This document shows positions 28,826-37,970 of a DNA stretch of 64,000 bases, piece after piece. Within the stretch, counting starts at the first letter, position 1. Every line of letters starts with the position of its first letter. Source of the stretch: Mycobacterium deserti (GTDB taxonomy: Bacteria > Actinomycetota > Actinomycetes > Mycobacteriales > Mycobacteriaceae); assembly GCF_025345615.1 (NCBI RefSeq), contig NZ_JAODWD010000002.1, positions 558,001 through 622,000 of the forward strand, given 5' to 3'. The notes under the pieces are model-generated. The model had not been told where the DNA came from. It did not search any database and was given only the letters and a program-made list of their open reading frames with translations. The translations under genes were made by a program, and so were the position numbers.

Positions 28826-29742
28826 TGCAGCTTCAACACCCCGGAGACCTGAGCCAGGTTCTCGGAGAGGCCGGCGAGTTCGGCCTTCAGCTTGTCGATC
28901 ATCGCCGGATCCACGGTCACCTCGGGGCAGCGCGGCGACGGATACGGGTCGTTCTGCGTGCAGAACAGCACCCACCCGTCACCGCGTCGCAGCGGCCGCA
29001 TGGTGTCGAAGATCTGGTCGAAGCCGGCGTCGATCTTGCCCAGCAGTGCCGGGTCGGTCTGCGACAGAGCCTGACTCAGTTTGTCGACCGCGGCCTGCGA
29101 GCCCTGAAGGTTGGCGTCGAAGTCCCACAGGTCGGTCTTGGAATAACGGTCTTCCTCGCCGGTGATCTTGCCTTCGGACACCTCTTCGATGAGTTCGGCC
29201 GCACCGGTGGAGACGTCGACCGGCTTCACCTCGACGGAAGCGAACTGGTCCTTGAGCGTGGCGACGTCCTTGTCGAGCTGGTCGGCGAACGGGGCGCCGC
29301 CTTCGGTGGTGTTCTGCTGGAACAACAGGTACTCGAGGCGGTGCCAGCCGGTGAACGCCGGATCGTCGACGCCGGCGAAGTCGTCGACGCGGGCGTCGAC
29401 CTTGCCGTCGATCTCCTCGACGAGGCCCGCCAGCGGTTCGATGCGCTCCCACGGCAGGCGCGACGGAGCGTAGGCGTCCTGGGCGGCCTGCAGATTGTTC
29501 GCCCGCACGGCGTCGGTGAACGTCTTGACGGCACCGACGAGTTCGTCGATCTGGGACGTCGCGTACGCCTTGTATTCGGTTGCTGCTTTTTCGACGGCGG
29601 GGTTCGGCGCCGCCGCGGATGCGCTGGTCTCGCTCGCGGCCGACGTGGAGGTTTCGCTACCGCCGGAGTCCTCGCTCGAGCAGCCGGAAAGAATCAGGCT
29701 CGCCGCCGCAACCGGCACGGACCATGCGAAATAGCGGTTCAT
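28822..29742 (-). CDS. efeO: EfeO-like M75 iron-binding lipoprotein
   Basis: Periplasmic iron-binding subunit. 306 residues: a signal peptide with lipobox LSGC (C21), a Ser/Thr/Ala linker, then a peptidase-M75/imelysin-like helical domain with the HxxE signature H134-E137 (GWHRLEY). The N-terminal cupredoxin domain of the long E. coli form is absent. A GAGAGG ribosome site precedes the ATG. A candidate IdeR box covers the -35 region, so iron repression is expected. Confidence 0.9.
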   Translation of the reverse strand: MNRYFAWSVPVAAASLILSGCSSEDSGGSETSTSAASETSASAAAPNPAVEKAATEYKAYATSQIDELVGAVKTFTDAVRANNLQAAQDAYAPSRLPWERIEPLAGLVEEIDGKVDARVDDFAGVDDPAFTGWHRLEYLLFQQNTTEGGAPFADQLDKDVATLKDQFASVEVKPVDVSTGAAELIEEVSEGKITGEEDRYSKTDLWDFDANLQGSQAAVDKLSQALSQTDPALLGKIDAGFDQIFDTMRPLRRGDGWVLFCTQNDPYPSPRCPEVTVDPAMIDKLKAELAGLSENLAQVSGVLKLQ

Positions 29743-29767
29743 TGGGACCTCTCACTCGGAGAGGCTG

Positions 29768-29773
29768 AACATA
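29768..29773 (-). promoter_or_regulatory. Candidate -10 box of efeO
   Basis: TATGTT on the minus strand, about 26 bp upstream of the efeO ATG. The IdeR-like box lies 17 bases further upstream, over the expected -35 position. Confidence 0.45.
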
Positions 29774-29789
29774 ACACCCTGGCCATCTG

Positions 29790-29808
29790 CGAGGGTAGGC
29801 ACACCTAA
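29790..29808 (-). promoter_or_regulatory. Candidate IdeR iron box upstream of efeO
   Basis: Read on the minus strand, the 19 bases start TTAGGTGTGCCTACC and match 14 of 19 positions of the mycobacterial iron-box consensus (TTAGGTTAGSCTAACCTAA). It overlaps the P450 stop codon and sits about 48 bp upstream of the efeO start. Repression by Fe-IdeR is inferred from position and similarity. Confidence 0.55.
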
Positions 29809-31145
29809 AATTGCGGCTCGGCGGTGAGGTTGCTGCGCGCTCGCACCTCGAACTCCAACGCCAACTGATTCAGCGTCATCGGTAGCGGCCGCTGCGATGA
29901 CAGCGTCGGTGTCGATGCCAATTCGACGTCGAGAGCGCTCACAAGATGGGCCAGCATCGTGGCGGTCACCAACAACACCAGGTTGCGGCCGGGGCATTCG
30001 GCGGGCCCCGCCGAGAACGGCACCAACTGCGGATGCTCCTGCGCTCGGCCGTCGAGCCAGATCTCTGGGGTGAACTCGTGCGCGAACGGCAGCAGATCGG
30101 CATCGCGGTGGAAGGCCGGCGCGACGATCATGACGCCGTCGCCCTTCGCGATCGTCTGGCCGCGCACGTCGGTGTCTTCGGCCGCGTCGCGCAGAATCGT
30201 CGGCGTCGTCGGCCACAGCCGCACCGACTCCAGCACGCACCCGCGCAGGTAGGGCCGCAGCGAGGCGTGGCCCGGGTCACCGGCGTCCTCCAGAGCATCG
30301 GCGTGCTGTTGCGGATGCGTCGCCAACAACGCGAGGGCACGAAGCGTCGCCATGCCTGCGGCGTCGAATGCGAACAGCCATTGCGGAATCTGACCCACCG
30401 GGTCAACGGCTCCGCTGGCCGGGGCCGCGGCGACCGCACCGGCCAACGTGTTCGCTTGCGGCTCCTCGACGTAGCGGTACAGGTGCTCGAAGAATTTCGC
30501 GCGCATCCGGTAGTGCGGCAGCGCCAGGAACGACCAGTTGCCTGCCTTGCGCAACCGCCGCAGCTCGTCGGTAATCGCCTCGTCGTCGCGTGCTCGATCG
30601 CCAAGAGTCAGCCGTCGCACGATCCGCCACCATGCGGTCATGAACTGCGCCGAGTCCATCCGGCCCCGCGCGCCCGCCTCCGATATCAGCCGCCGCGCCT
30701 CGTCGGCCACCACGTCGACAACCGACGGAGCCAGGCTGTGCAGTTCCCATCCGGATTCCAGCGCGACGTCGTTGAGCGCACGACGTTGCTGACGAATGGA
30801 ACCCTGGCTGATCAGCACACCGTGCGGTTGAAACCACTGCAGCGCCTTGCGCTTCTCCTGGCTCGCCGGGTCGAATGGCCTCGGGGCACCGGTAAGCACC
30901 CGGCCCACGTCCTCCGGGTCGATGATCACCACCATCCGTCGGCCGGGCAACACCAATTCGACTGGCCCGCGGCCGAATTCGCTGCGCAGCTGCTGCATCC
31001 GCTTCACGGCGCGCTCGTCGGCCTGCAGCTTCTCGAGCAGTCGCACGACCGGACGCCGCCGCGCGATCACTCCGGCAGCGATCGACGCGAAGCCCAAATC
31101 CGTCAACGCCGCCGCCGCGCGCGCGCCGGTCAGGCGATTCTTCAT
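29805..31145 (-). CDS. Cytochrome P450
   Basis: 446-residue haem-thiolate monooxygenase-like protein. The ExxR motif is ESVRLW (about 309-314) and the haem-binding loop is PFSAGPAECPGRNLVL with the axial cysteine. The I-helix region reads FAFDAAGMATLRAL and lacks the usual A-G-x-D/E-T threonine, so oxygen activation may differ. Electron donor and substrate unknown. Upstream of efeO on the same strand; divergent from echA2 across 41 bp. Confidence 0.88.
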   Translation of the reverse strand: MKNRLTGARAAAALTDLGFASIAAGVIARRRPVVRLLEKLQADERAVKRMQQLRSEFGRGPVELVLPGRRMVVIIDPEDVGRVLTGAPRPFDPASQEKRKALQWFQPHGVLISQGSIRQQRRALNDVALESGWELHSLAPSVVDVVADEARRLISEAGARGRMDSAQFMTAWWRIVRRLTLGDRARDDEAITDELRRLRKAGNWSFLALPHYRMRAKFFEHLYRYVEEPQANTLAGAVAAAPASGAVDPVGQIPQWLFAFDAAGMATLRALALLATHPQQHADALEDAGDPGHASLRPYLRGCVLESVRLWPTTPTILRDAAEDTDVRGQTIAKGDGVMIVAPAFHRDADLLPFAHEFTPEIWLDGRAQEHPQLVPFSAGPAECPGRNLVLLVTATMLAHLVSALDVELASTPTLSSQRPLPMTLNQLALEFEVRARSNLTAEPQF

Positions 31146-31186
31146 GGTCCCCGATTACCCATGGCCGACTCTGTCAAACTGCAGAG

Positions 31187-32092
31187 ATGCCGACATCGCC
31201 GCAGTTCGAGACGCTGCTCTACACGACGGATGGACCGATCGCGACCGTCACGCTGAACCGGCCCGAGCACCTCAACACGATCGTGCCGCCGATGCCCGAC
31301 GAGATCGAATCGGCGATCGGACTGGCCGAGCGCGACCCCGCCGTCAAGGTCGTCGTGCTGCGCGGCGCGGGCCTCGCGTTCTCCGGCGGCTACGACTTCG
31401 GCGGTGGCTTCACGCACTGGGGCGAGGCGATGAACACCGACGGACGCTGGGATCCCGGTAAGGATTTCGCGATGGTCAGCGCGCGCGAGACCGGTCCAAC
31501 TCAGAAGTTCATGGCTATCTGGCGCGCGTCGAAACCCGTTATCGCACAGGTACATGGCTGGTGTGTCGGCGGCGCAAGCGACTACGCGCTGTGCGCCGAC
31601 ATTGTCATCGCCAGCGACGACGCCGTGATCGGGACGCCGTATGCCCGCATGTGGGGGGCTTACCTGACCGGCATGTGGCTATACCGCCTGAGCCTGGCCA
31701 AGGTGAAGTGGCATTCGCTCACGGGTGAACCACTCACCGGGACAGAAGCTGCCGCAGTCGAACTCATCAACGAGTCCGTGCCGTTCGACAGGCTCGAGGC
31801 CCGGGTCAAAGAGGTGGCAGGTAGGCTGGCGCGGATCCCGCTCTCCCAGTTGCAGGCGCAGAAGCTGATCGTCAACCAGGCCTACGAGAACATGGGTCTG
31901 GCTTCGACGCAGACGCTCGGCGGCATTCTCGACGGGCTGATGCGCAACACTCCTGAGGCGCTGTCTTTCATTGAAACCGCTGGAGCGCAGGGGGTTCGGG
32001 CCGCGGTGGAAAGGCGTGACGGCCCGTGGGGCGACTACAGCCAGGCCCCGCCCGACAAGCGTCCCGACCCGTCGCACATCATCGAACCCTAG
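31187..32092 (+). CDS. echA2: Enoyl-CoA hydratase/isomerase family protein EchA2
   Basis: 301 residues, crotonase fold. The oxyanion-hole regions are GAGLAFSGGYDFGGG and AQVHGWCVGGASDYALCAD. The glutamates used for hydration in classic crotonases are not obvious (MWGAYLTG in that region), so hydratase activity is uncertain. Length and position next to the S9 peptidase agree with Rv0456c (EchA2). Its end overlaps the convergent DUF2889 gene by four bases. Confidence 0.82.
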   Translation: MPTSPQFETLLYTTDGPIATVTLNRPEHLNTIVPPMPDEIESAIGLAERDPAVKVVVLRGAGLAFSGGYDFGGGFTHWGEAMNTDGRWDPGKDFAMVSARETGPTQKFMAIWRASKPVIAQVHGWCVGGASDYALCADIVIASDDAVIGTPYARMWGAYLTGMWLYRLSLAKVKWHSLTGEPLTGTEAAAVELINESVPFDRLEARVKEVAGRLARIPLSQLQAQKLIVNQAYENMGLASTQTLGGILDGLMRNTPEALSFIETAGAQGVRAAVERRDGPWGDYSQAPPDKRPDPSHIIEP

Positions 32093-33072
32093 AGCCCGGC
32101 GCGCAGGTCGAGGAGGGCGTCGAGATCGGCGATCGCGCGCAGCGTGTCGTTGAGGTGCGTGCACGTGCTGGTCCCGACGAATTCGCGGCGAATACGCTCG
32201 CGCATCTCGCCCAGCGTCATCCCCCGGATCCGCGCCGCGCTCCCGATCGCCTGAGGGCATTCCTGCCACGGCAGCACCCGGACGTCGGCTGTCACCGCCG
32301 TGACGGTGCGCGTCGACGTCTGGACCGAACCGGCGACGGTGTATTCGTGCACGATTGTCTCGACGCCGTCGCCGTCGACGTGGGAATCACGGAAGTGCGC
32401 ATCGAACTGAGCCGACGATTCGTCGACCGGGCACAGGTCGAGCCGTCGCAACCGTCGCATCCCGTGGGCGCGCAACGGTTCGACGGGGTGTAAGCCCGCC
32501 GCCCCGATTGGCGGAGCCACCGGCCCGTGCACCGACGGAATGGTGCCGTTGCGCCTTGCGTATCCGACGAGTGAGGCTTGCGGCGCGAAACCCGCGCAGA
32601 TGCCGGCCATTCGGTCGGCGGTGCCCGCGGGCAGTTTCTCCTCGACGCCGGCCACGATCGCGGCGTGCTGCACGGAGTATCCGGCGACCAGGGCTGCCCC
32701 CACCCAGTCGTCGAGCAGCAGGTGAAGGAGGCTGGAGCGCGCGACCTCGTCGGGCAGCAGCGTCGCCACCGTCGCCCGGAATCCGGGTCCGATCCGGTTG
32801 CCCAGCAACTGCGCGAGCCGCACGTCGGGGGGCGTCGACCCGATGTCCTCGATCACCCGCTCGGCGAGGTGGGCGCGCACCCGCACGTCGCCGAGCACGT
32901 TCACCCCGTCCCCCGCGGCTGCCACATCACGCGCCCGAAGGTCCACATGTGACGCGCCGGGACCGGCCGGATGGGTGTCGATGGTGCTGGTGCGCCGCAG
33001 CGCTCCCGCCGCGAGCGGTGCGTCCGTCCGGACGGGGTGCTGCGGCCCCACGATGTCCGAGACGAACGGCAT
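32089..33072 (-). CDS. DUF2889 domain protein
   Basis: 327 residues matching DUF2889, a family of unknown function. It has RRLRRLDLCPVDESSAQFDAHF near residues 200-225 and HEYTVAGSVQTSTR afterwards. No signal peptide or membrane helix. ATG at 33072 was chosen over an upstream frame whose first 16 residues look non-coding. Upstream is a membrane protein gene on the same strand. Confidence 0.75.
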   Translation of the reverse strand: MPFVSDIVGPQHPVRTDAPLAAGALRRTSTIDTHPAGPGASHVDLRARDVAAAGDGVNVLGDVRVRAHLAERVIEDIGSTPPDVRLAQLLGNRIGPGFRATVATLLPDEVARSSLLHLLLDDWVGAALVAGYSVQHAAIVAGVEEKLPAGTADRMAGICAGFAPQASLVGYARRNGTIPSVHGPVAPPIGAAGLHPVEPLRAHGMRRLRRLDLCPVDESSAQFDAHFRDSHVDGDGVETIVHEYTVAGSVQTSTRTVTAVTADVRVLPWQECPQAIGSAARIRGMTLGEMRERIRREFVGTSTCTHLNDTLRAIADLDALLDLRAGL

Positions 33073-33097
33073 GCGAGAACGGTACCGGTCGGTGCGG

Positions 33098-33949
33098 CTA
33101 CTGCGGTCGGCGCAAGCCACCTAGCATCGCCGCGACCACGCCGAGCACCACCAGCACGCCGCCTGCCGCCAGCGTGATGTTCAGCCAGGTGTGCAGGCTG
33201 TCCTCGGCATGGTTGACCATCACATCGGCGACCGTCCGGATGTCACCGGTGGTGCGGTTGAGCGCGTCGTTGACATAGCCCCGCGCGATCTCGAAGCCGG
33301 CCCATCCCGCCGCGCCTACCAGTAGCGCCGATACGCCAAGCGCGGCAATGGCTTTGCCGCGCGCTCGCGCAGCCGACAACGTGAGCAGCGCGAACACGCC
33401 CGTCAGGATCGTTGCGCCGATGCTGACCCACGGTCCCCACGTCGCCAGCACCCGCAACTTTCCCGGCCGCAGTCCCGTCGTCTCGGGCACGGTGATCGGT
33501 ACCGTCAGCGTCTGCGGGACGTCGAGATCCAGATTGCCCAGCGTCTCGCGCAGCGACGGATCGTTGAGCATCGGCGCGATGTCGATCAGCCAGCGACCCT
33601 GCGACCCCTGCTCCTGCTGCGCCGAATCGGTGAACATCCAGCGGTGGGCGATGCGGTTGGCCGCGGCGAACTGGCCGGGGAAACCCGCGTTGCCGGTATA
33701 GCCGGCGGCCACGCCGTGCACGAGGTCGCGGTTGAGTTCGAAGCCGTTGTCGGAGGCGAAGGCGAGGATCTGGGTCGTCAACTCCGACGCCATCGCTTGC
33801 TGCAACTGCGCGTCGTCGGCGGCCGACGCGGCCATCGATGCGTAGCCGTCCTCGCTGACCACGTGACGCTGCGCCCACATGGTCGGCACCGCGACCGCGA
33901 GCAGGACCGTGGTGACGAGCCACAGAAACACGGTCGTCACCAACCGCAC
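33098..33949 (-). CDS. Three-helix membrane protein, unknown function
   Basis: 283 residues. An N-terminal signal-anchor helix (about 4-25), an extracytoplasmic domain (about 30-165), two helices (about 173-193 and 200-220), a short linker with DALNRTTGDIRTVADVM, and a last helix (about 255-275). The pattern is that of actinobacterial envelope proteins with no assigned role. I do not recognise a named family. Confidence 0.7.
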   Translation of the reverse strand: MRLVTTVFLWLVTTVLLAVAVPTMWAQRHVVSEDGYASMAASAADDAQLQQAMASELTTQILAFASDNGFELNRDLVHGVAAGYTGNAGFPGQFAAANRIAHRWMFTDSAQQEQGSQGRWLIDIAPMLNDPSLRETLGNLDLDVPQTLTVPITVPETTGLRPGKLRVLATWGPWVSIGATILTGVFALLTLSAARARGKAIAALGVSALLVGAAGWAGFEIARGYVNDALNRTTGDIRTVADVMVNHAEDSLHTWLNITLAAGGVLVVLGVVAAMLGGLRRPQ

Positions 33950-33981
33950 GCGTCCTCCTTGCCGGACGCGCCGACTCGACG

Positions 33982-34857
33982 TCAGTCGGAAAGGGCGCGT
34001 CCCACGATGAGCGGGTCGGGCCTGCCGACCACCTCATGGTCCTTGTTGTCGTAGTCGAACTTACTCAACACGTAGCGCATCGCATTGACCCGCGCGCGCT
34101 TCTTGTCGTTGCTCTTGACCACCGTCCACGGTGCGACCTCGGTGTCGGTCCATGCGAACATGTCTTCCTTGGCCGCGGTGTAGTCATCCCACTTGTCCAG
34201 TGACGCAACGTCGGTCGGCGAGAGCTTCCACTGCCGGACCGGGTCGACCTGGCGGATGGTGAAGCGGGTGCGCTGCTCGGACGGCGACACCGAGAACCAC
34301 AGCTTGGTCAGGCTGATCCCGTCGTTGACCAACATCTGCTCGAACAGCGGCACCTGGCGGATGAACTCGGCATGCTGCCTGGGGCTGCAGAAACCCATCA
34401 CCCGCTCGACACCGGCGCGGTTGTACCAGGACCGGTCGAACATGACGATCTCCCCGGCGTGCGGCAGATGGCTGACGTAGCGCTGGAAATACCACTGGGT
34501 GCGTTCCTTCTCAGTCGGCTTCTCCAAGGCCACCACCCGGGCGCCGCGGGGGTTGAGGTGCTCCATGAACCGCTTGATCGTGCCGCCCTTGCCCGCCGCG
34601 TCGCGGCCCTCGAACACGATGACGTGCCGGTGACCGTTGGCCTGGCTCCACTTCTGCAGTTTCAGCAACTCGATCTGCAGCAGGCGCTTCTGCTCCTCGT
34701 ACTCGTCGCGGCTCATGCGCTCGCTGTACGGGTAGTTCTCCCGCCAGGTGTCGACTGACAGCCCGCTGGGGTCCAGCAACACGGGGTCGTCATCGTCGTC
34801 GTCGCGCACACGGTAGCCGTGCGAATCCAAAGTCACCGGCAGAACGTATCGACGCAC
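33982..34857 (-). CDS. ppk2: Polyphosphate kinase 2, copy B (Rv3232c-like)
   Basis: 291 residues. P-loop FEGRDAAGKGGTIKRF (about 82-97), lid/Walker B region IVMFDRSWYNRAGVERVMGF, and PVRQWKLSPTDVASLDKWDDY are typical of the PPK2 group that includes mycobacterial Rv3232c, which makes GTP or ATP from polyphosphate. The N-terminal 25 residues are acidic (DDDDDD). GTG at 34857 is used; GTG seven codons later (TLDSHGY) is possible. Second PPK2 in the window, from a distinct branch. Confidence 0.9.
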   Translation of the reverse strand: MRRYVLPVTLDSHGYRVRDDDDDDPVLLDPSGLSVDTWRENYPYSERMSRDEYEEQKRLLQIELLKLQKWSQANGHRHVIVFEGRDAAGKGGTIKRFMEHLNPRGARVVALEKPTEKERTQWYFQRYVSHLPHAGEIVMFDRSWYNRAGVERVMGFCSPRQHAEFIRQVPLFEQMLVNDGISLTKLWFSVSPSEQRTRFTIRQVDPVRQWKLSPTDVASLDKWDDYTAAKEDMFAWTDTEVAPWTVVKSNDKKRARVNAMRYVLSKFDYDNKDHEVVGRPDPLIVGRALSD

Positions 34858-34933
34858 GCGGACGCCGAGGTGACGGTTCGGTGAACGGCGGGTGCGGACG
34901 CGAGGAGCGAGAACGGCGGGTGCGGACAGGTGC

Positions 34934-36448
34934 CTACTTGGCCTTGCGGCGCGGTCCCCTCAGCGCGAGCTTCGTCATCATCGTGTTCATCCGCTTGAGA
35001 GCGCGCTGCGAATTGTTGTAGTAGTTGCCGCCGGCGCCGACGTTGGTGCGTGGCGCCACCACCGCCTCCTGCCTGCAGTACTTGCGCAGCCCCTCCGCGC
35101 CGCCGAAGCGCGCGCCCATTCCGGAGGTCTTCCATCCGCCCATCGGGGCCGTCGTGCACATCAGGTTCGAGATGACGTCGTTGACGTTGACCGCGCCACA
35201 GTCCAGCTCCACCGCAACGTCTTTCGCCCGCTGGATGTTCTTGGAGAACACCGCGGCGCTGAGGCCGTACGGGCTGTCGTTCGCCAGCCGGACGGCTTCA
35301 CCGACGGTCGACACCTTCATGATCGGCAGAGTCGGCCCGAATGTCTCTTCGGTCATGCACAGCATCGAATGGTCGACGTCGACGAGCACCGTCGGCGGGT
35401 AGAAGGTGCCGGCGCCTGCGGTGCGCTCACCGCCGGTCAGGACCCGCGCGCCCTTTTCCTTCGCGTCGGCGACATGACGCTCGGTGACCGCGAGCTGGGT
35501 CTCGTCGATCATCGCGCCGAAGTCGTTGCCGTCGCCCGCGCCGATCTTCAAGTTCTTGACGTCACGCACGACTGCGTCGACGAATCGGTCGTACACCGAC
35601 TCCAGCACGTACACGCGCTCGACGGATACGCACGTTTGGCCCGCGTTGAAGAACGCACCCCACACCGCGGCGTGCGCGGCCAGGTCGACATCGGCGTCGT
35701 CGAGCACGAGCATCGGATCCTTGCCGCCGAGTTCGAGGCTGACCGGAGTGAGCGTGCGCGCTGCCCGCTCCATCACCTTGGCTCCAGTCGCACACGATCC
35801 GGTGAACTGGACGAAGTCTGAGTTGTCGATGACGGCTTCGGACACCTCGCGGGCGCCCTGGGTCAGCGCGAGCACCTCGGGGGCGCCGCAGTCCTGCCAG
35901 CCACGCAGCAGCAGTTCGGCCGTCAGCGGAGTGCGCTCGGAGGGCTTGAGCAGCACGGCGCAACCCGCCGCCAGCGCAGCGATCGCGTCCATCAGGGCAT
36001 TGGCGACCGGATAGTTCCACGGCGCGATAATGCCGACGAGTGGACGCGGGCGGTAGTGCACCTCCACTCGTTTGATCGCCAGGAACGGCAGCGCCGCGGG
36101 CCTGCGTTCCGGCGCGAGCGCCTTCTCCATCGTCTTGATGTAGTAGGCCGCGATCATGATCAGAAGCGGCACCTCCTGGGCGGCGTCGGTGGCCGACTTG
36201 CCGGTCTCCTTGATCAGCAGCGATTCGATCTCGGCGCGGTGATCACCGAGCCACACCGCGTAGCGGGCCAGGACCCGGGCGCGGCCCTGGGCGCCGCGGG
36301 CCTCCCACTCCTTCTGCGCCTTGCGCAGACCCGCCGCGATGCGGGGGATGTCGGCGGGATCGGTCCACCGCACGCTTCCGGCGACGGCGCCGGTCGCCGG
36401 GTTGCGGATGGTGCTGGTGTCGGGCAGCGAGTCTTGCGTCGCGGTCAT
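34934..36448 (-). CDS. Succinate-semialdehyde dehydrogenase-like aldehyde dehydrogenase
   Basis: 504 residues, ALDH superfamily. Catalytic glutamate in SLELGGKDPM, nucleophile in FNAGQTCVSVER, cofactor loop FTGSCATGAKV. The pattern is nearest to mycobacterial GabD2-type enzymes that oxidise succinate semialdehyde. The basic C-terminus (ALRGPRRKAK) is unusual. ATG at 36448. The next gene upstream (PAP2) starts on the same strand but ends nine bases before it. Confidence 0.88.
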   Translation of the reverse strand: MTATQDSLPDTSTIRNPATGAVAGSVRWTDPADIPRIAAGLRKAQKEWEARGAQGRARVLARYAVWLGDHRAEIESLLIKETGKSATDAAQEVPLLIMIAAYYIKTMEKALAPERRPAALPFLAIKRVEVHYRPRPLVGIIAPWNYPVANALMDAIAALAAGCAVLLKPSERTPLTAELLLRGWQDCGAPEVLALTQGAREVSEAVIDNSDFVQFTGSCATGAKVMERAARTLTPVSLELGGKDPMLVLDDADVDLAAHAAVWGAFFNAGQTCVSVERVYVLESVYDRFVDAVVRDVKNLKIGAGDGNDFGAMIDETQLAVTERHVADAKEKGARVLTGGERTAGAGTFYPPTVLVDVDHSMLCMTEETFGPTLPIMKVSTVGEAVRLANDSPYGLSAAVFSKNIQRAKDVAVELDCGAVNVNDVISNLMCTTAPMGGWKTSGMGARFGGAEGLRKYCRQEAVVAPRTNVGAGGNYYNNSQRALKRMNTMMTKLALRGPRRKAK

Positions 36449-36457
36449 AGCCTTATG

Positions 36458-37036
36458 TTAGCCACCGCGTGTGACGTAGATCGCACCGGGGTTGACACGT
36501 GTCAAGTCCGGTTTGGCGATCAATGCGGCCACGCCGACGAGTGCGGTGCCCAGCAGCAGCCCACCGAACGTGTCGGTGAGGTAGTGGAAAGTAGCGCCGA
36601 CCCCGATGGCGCCCAGCACGCTGACACCGACGCCTACCCATACCGCCCACAACGCGCCGCCGGCCAGCACGATTGCCAGGCCCCAGATCACGACCGTCAC
36701 CGTCACATGTCCGCTCGGATAAGCCAGTCCCGACCCTTTCTCGCGGCCGATCACCGGCTTGAGCAACTGCACCAGGCCGTAGGCCGCGAGCGGAAACACA
36801 AGCGCTACAACGACAGTGCGCCACCATCGCCGGTACAGCGCGACGCCGACGACCACGGCGAGTACGAGCCCGTTGAGCCACGGACTGACGAACACCGTCA
36901 GCCACCGCAGCGGAATCTCTTCCAACCCGTGGAACCAGTCGTCGAGCCGGGTGGAGCCGTGGGGCAGAGCGAATCCCAGGATCAGCATCCCGAGCACTCC
37001 GATCGGCCACAGCCGAAGCGCTTTGTCCAGCGTCAC
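36458..37036 (-). CDS. PAP2-family membrane phosphatase
   Basis: 192 residues, five or six transmembrane helices. Type 2 phosphatidic acid phosphatase signature parts are visible: KPVIGREKGSG, AYPSGHVT and a last motif around GATFHYLTDTFGG. The H-x-x-x-D at the end is HYLTD. Likely hydrolyses a lipid pyrophosphate or monophosphate at the membrane. GTG at 37036 follows the DinB stop by one base, so they are coupled. Confidence 0.87.
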   Translation of the reverse strand: MTLDKALRLWPIGVLGMLILGFALPHGSTRLDDWFHGLEEIPLRWLTVFVSPWLNGLVLAVVVGVALYRRWWRTVVVALVFPLAAYGLVQLLKPVIGREKGSGLAYPSGHVTVTVVIWGLAIVLAGGALWAVWVGVGVSVLGAIGVGATFHYLTDTFGGLLLGTALVGVAALIAKPDLTRVNPGAIYVTRGG

Positions 37037-37037
37037 T

Positions 37038-37556
37038 TCAGCGGCAGATCCCACGCACATACGCCGCCTGGCCCAGATGCTGAGCCGCGTCGTCGACGAT
37101 GCTGACCAGCCGCGCGCCTGCGGTGACTGGCGGATCCCACTGTTCGTCGACGATGCGGCCGAGCTCTTCGGGTGTGACCGAGGCGATGTATTCGAGCGTG
37201 GCTTTGTGCACAGAGTGGTAATACCCGGCGAGCAGATCAGCCGGCACACGCACCTTGGCGACCTCCTCCGGTCCGTCGCCGTAACCCATCGCGTCGCGGG
37301 GCAGGTCGAGACCGAACCGGTCGACCCACTCGTCGCGAAACCACACCTGTTCCGTGCCGGCGAGGGCACTCAGCTGCAGGTCCTGCTGACGGGCGCTGTG
37401 CCAGATCAGCCACGCGATGCTGTTGGCGGTGGCCGTCGGACGGAAGAAGGCCACCTCGTCGGTCAACCCGTCGGTCAGGTCCTCGACATGCTCGATCTGC
37501 CTGGTGAACGCGTCACGCAGCAGTTCGCGGACCGTCGCCGCCTCAGTGTCAGCCAT
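37038..37556 (-). CDS. DinB/DUF664-family protein
   Basis: 172 residues, four-helix-bundle DinB-like metal-binding protein; relatives include mycothiol- or bacillithiol-dependent transferases. Candidate metal histidines are in AWLIWHSARQQDLQ, SVHKATLEY and DDAAQHLGQAAYVRG. ATG at 37556 has a leaderless TAGCGT -10 seven bases upstream. Coupled to the downstream PAP2 gene. Confidence 0.85.
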   Translation of the reverse strand: MADTEAATVRELLRDAFTRQIEHVEDLTDGLTDEVAFFRPTATANSIAWLIWHSARQQDLQLSALAGTEQVWFRDEWVDRFGLDLPRDAMGYGDGPEEVAKVRVPADLLAGYYHSVHKATLEYIASVTPEELGRIVDEQWDPPVTAGARLVSIVDDAAQHLGQAAYVRGICR

Positions 37557-37563
37557 GGCCCAA

Positions 37564-37569
37564 ACGCTA
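37564..37569 (-). promoter_or_regulatory. Leaderless -10 box for DinB-PAP2 operon
   Basis: TAGCGT on the minus strand, seven bases from the ATG at 37556. Confidence 0.5.
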
Positions 37570-37580
37570 CCGTTCTGGTC

Positions 37581-37970
37581 TCAGCCCTCCGGCTGCGCGC
37601 CGTGGAAAACCGCTTCGACGTTGTTGCCGTCCGGGTCGCGCACAAAGGCGCCGAAGTAGCCGGGGTGGTACTCCGGCCACAGCCGCGGCGCGTGCAGCGA
37701 CTCGGCGCCCGCCTGCAGCGCCGCGTCGTAGAACGCGCGCACGGCGTCAGTGTCGGCGGCCCGGAACGCGAAGTGCGTTTCGCGGTTGGGTCCGGCGGCC
37801 TCACCGGCGCTCATGTCGGCGATCCAGAAATCGGGGTGGCCGTCCCTGCCGTAGCCGATGGCGACGTGGTAGTCCAGCTGCCTGGTGTAGCCCAGTACGC
37901 CGAGGACGGTGTCATAGAAGGCTTTCGCCTTCTCCCAGTCGGCGCAGTTGATTCCGAAGTGATCGATCAC
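37581..37970 (-). CDS. VOC/glyoxalase-superfamily protein
   Basis: 129 residues forming two beta-alpha-beta modules of the vicinal-oxygen-chelate fold. It begins IDHFGINCADWEKAKAFYD and ends FGAFVRDPDGNNVEAVFHG, with H and E positions typical of metal ligands. Substrate unknown. GTG start at 37970 is supported by a TACGAT -10 six bases upstream and because the nearby ATG frame stops at once. Divergent from the amidohydrolase with 22 bp between. Confidence 0.85.
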   Translation of the reverse strand: MIDHFGINCADWEKAKAFYDTVLGVLGYTRQLDYHVAIGYGRDGHPDFWIADMSAGEAAGPNRETHFAFRAADTDAVRAFYDAALQAGAESLHAPRLWPEYHPGYFGAFVRDPDGNNVEAVFHGAQPEG

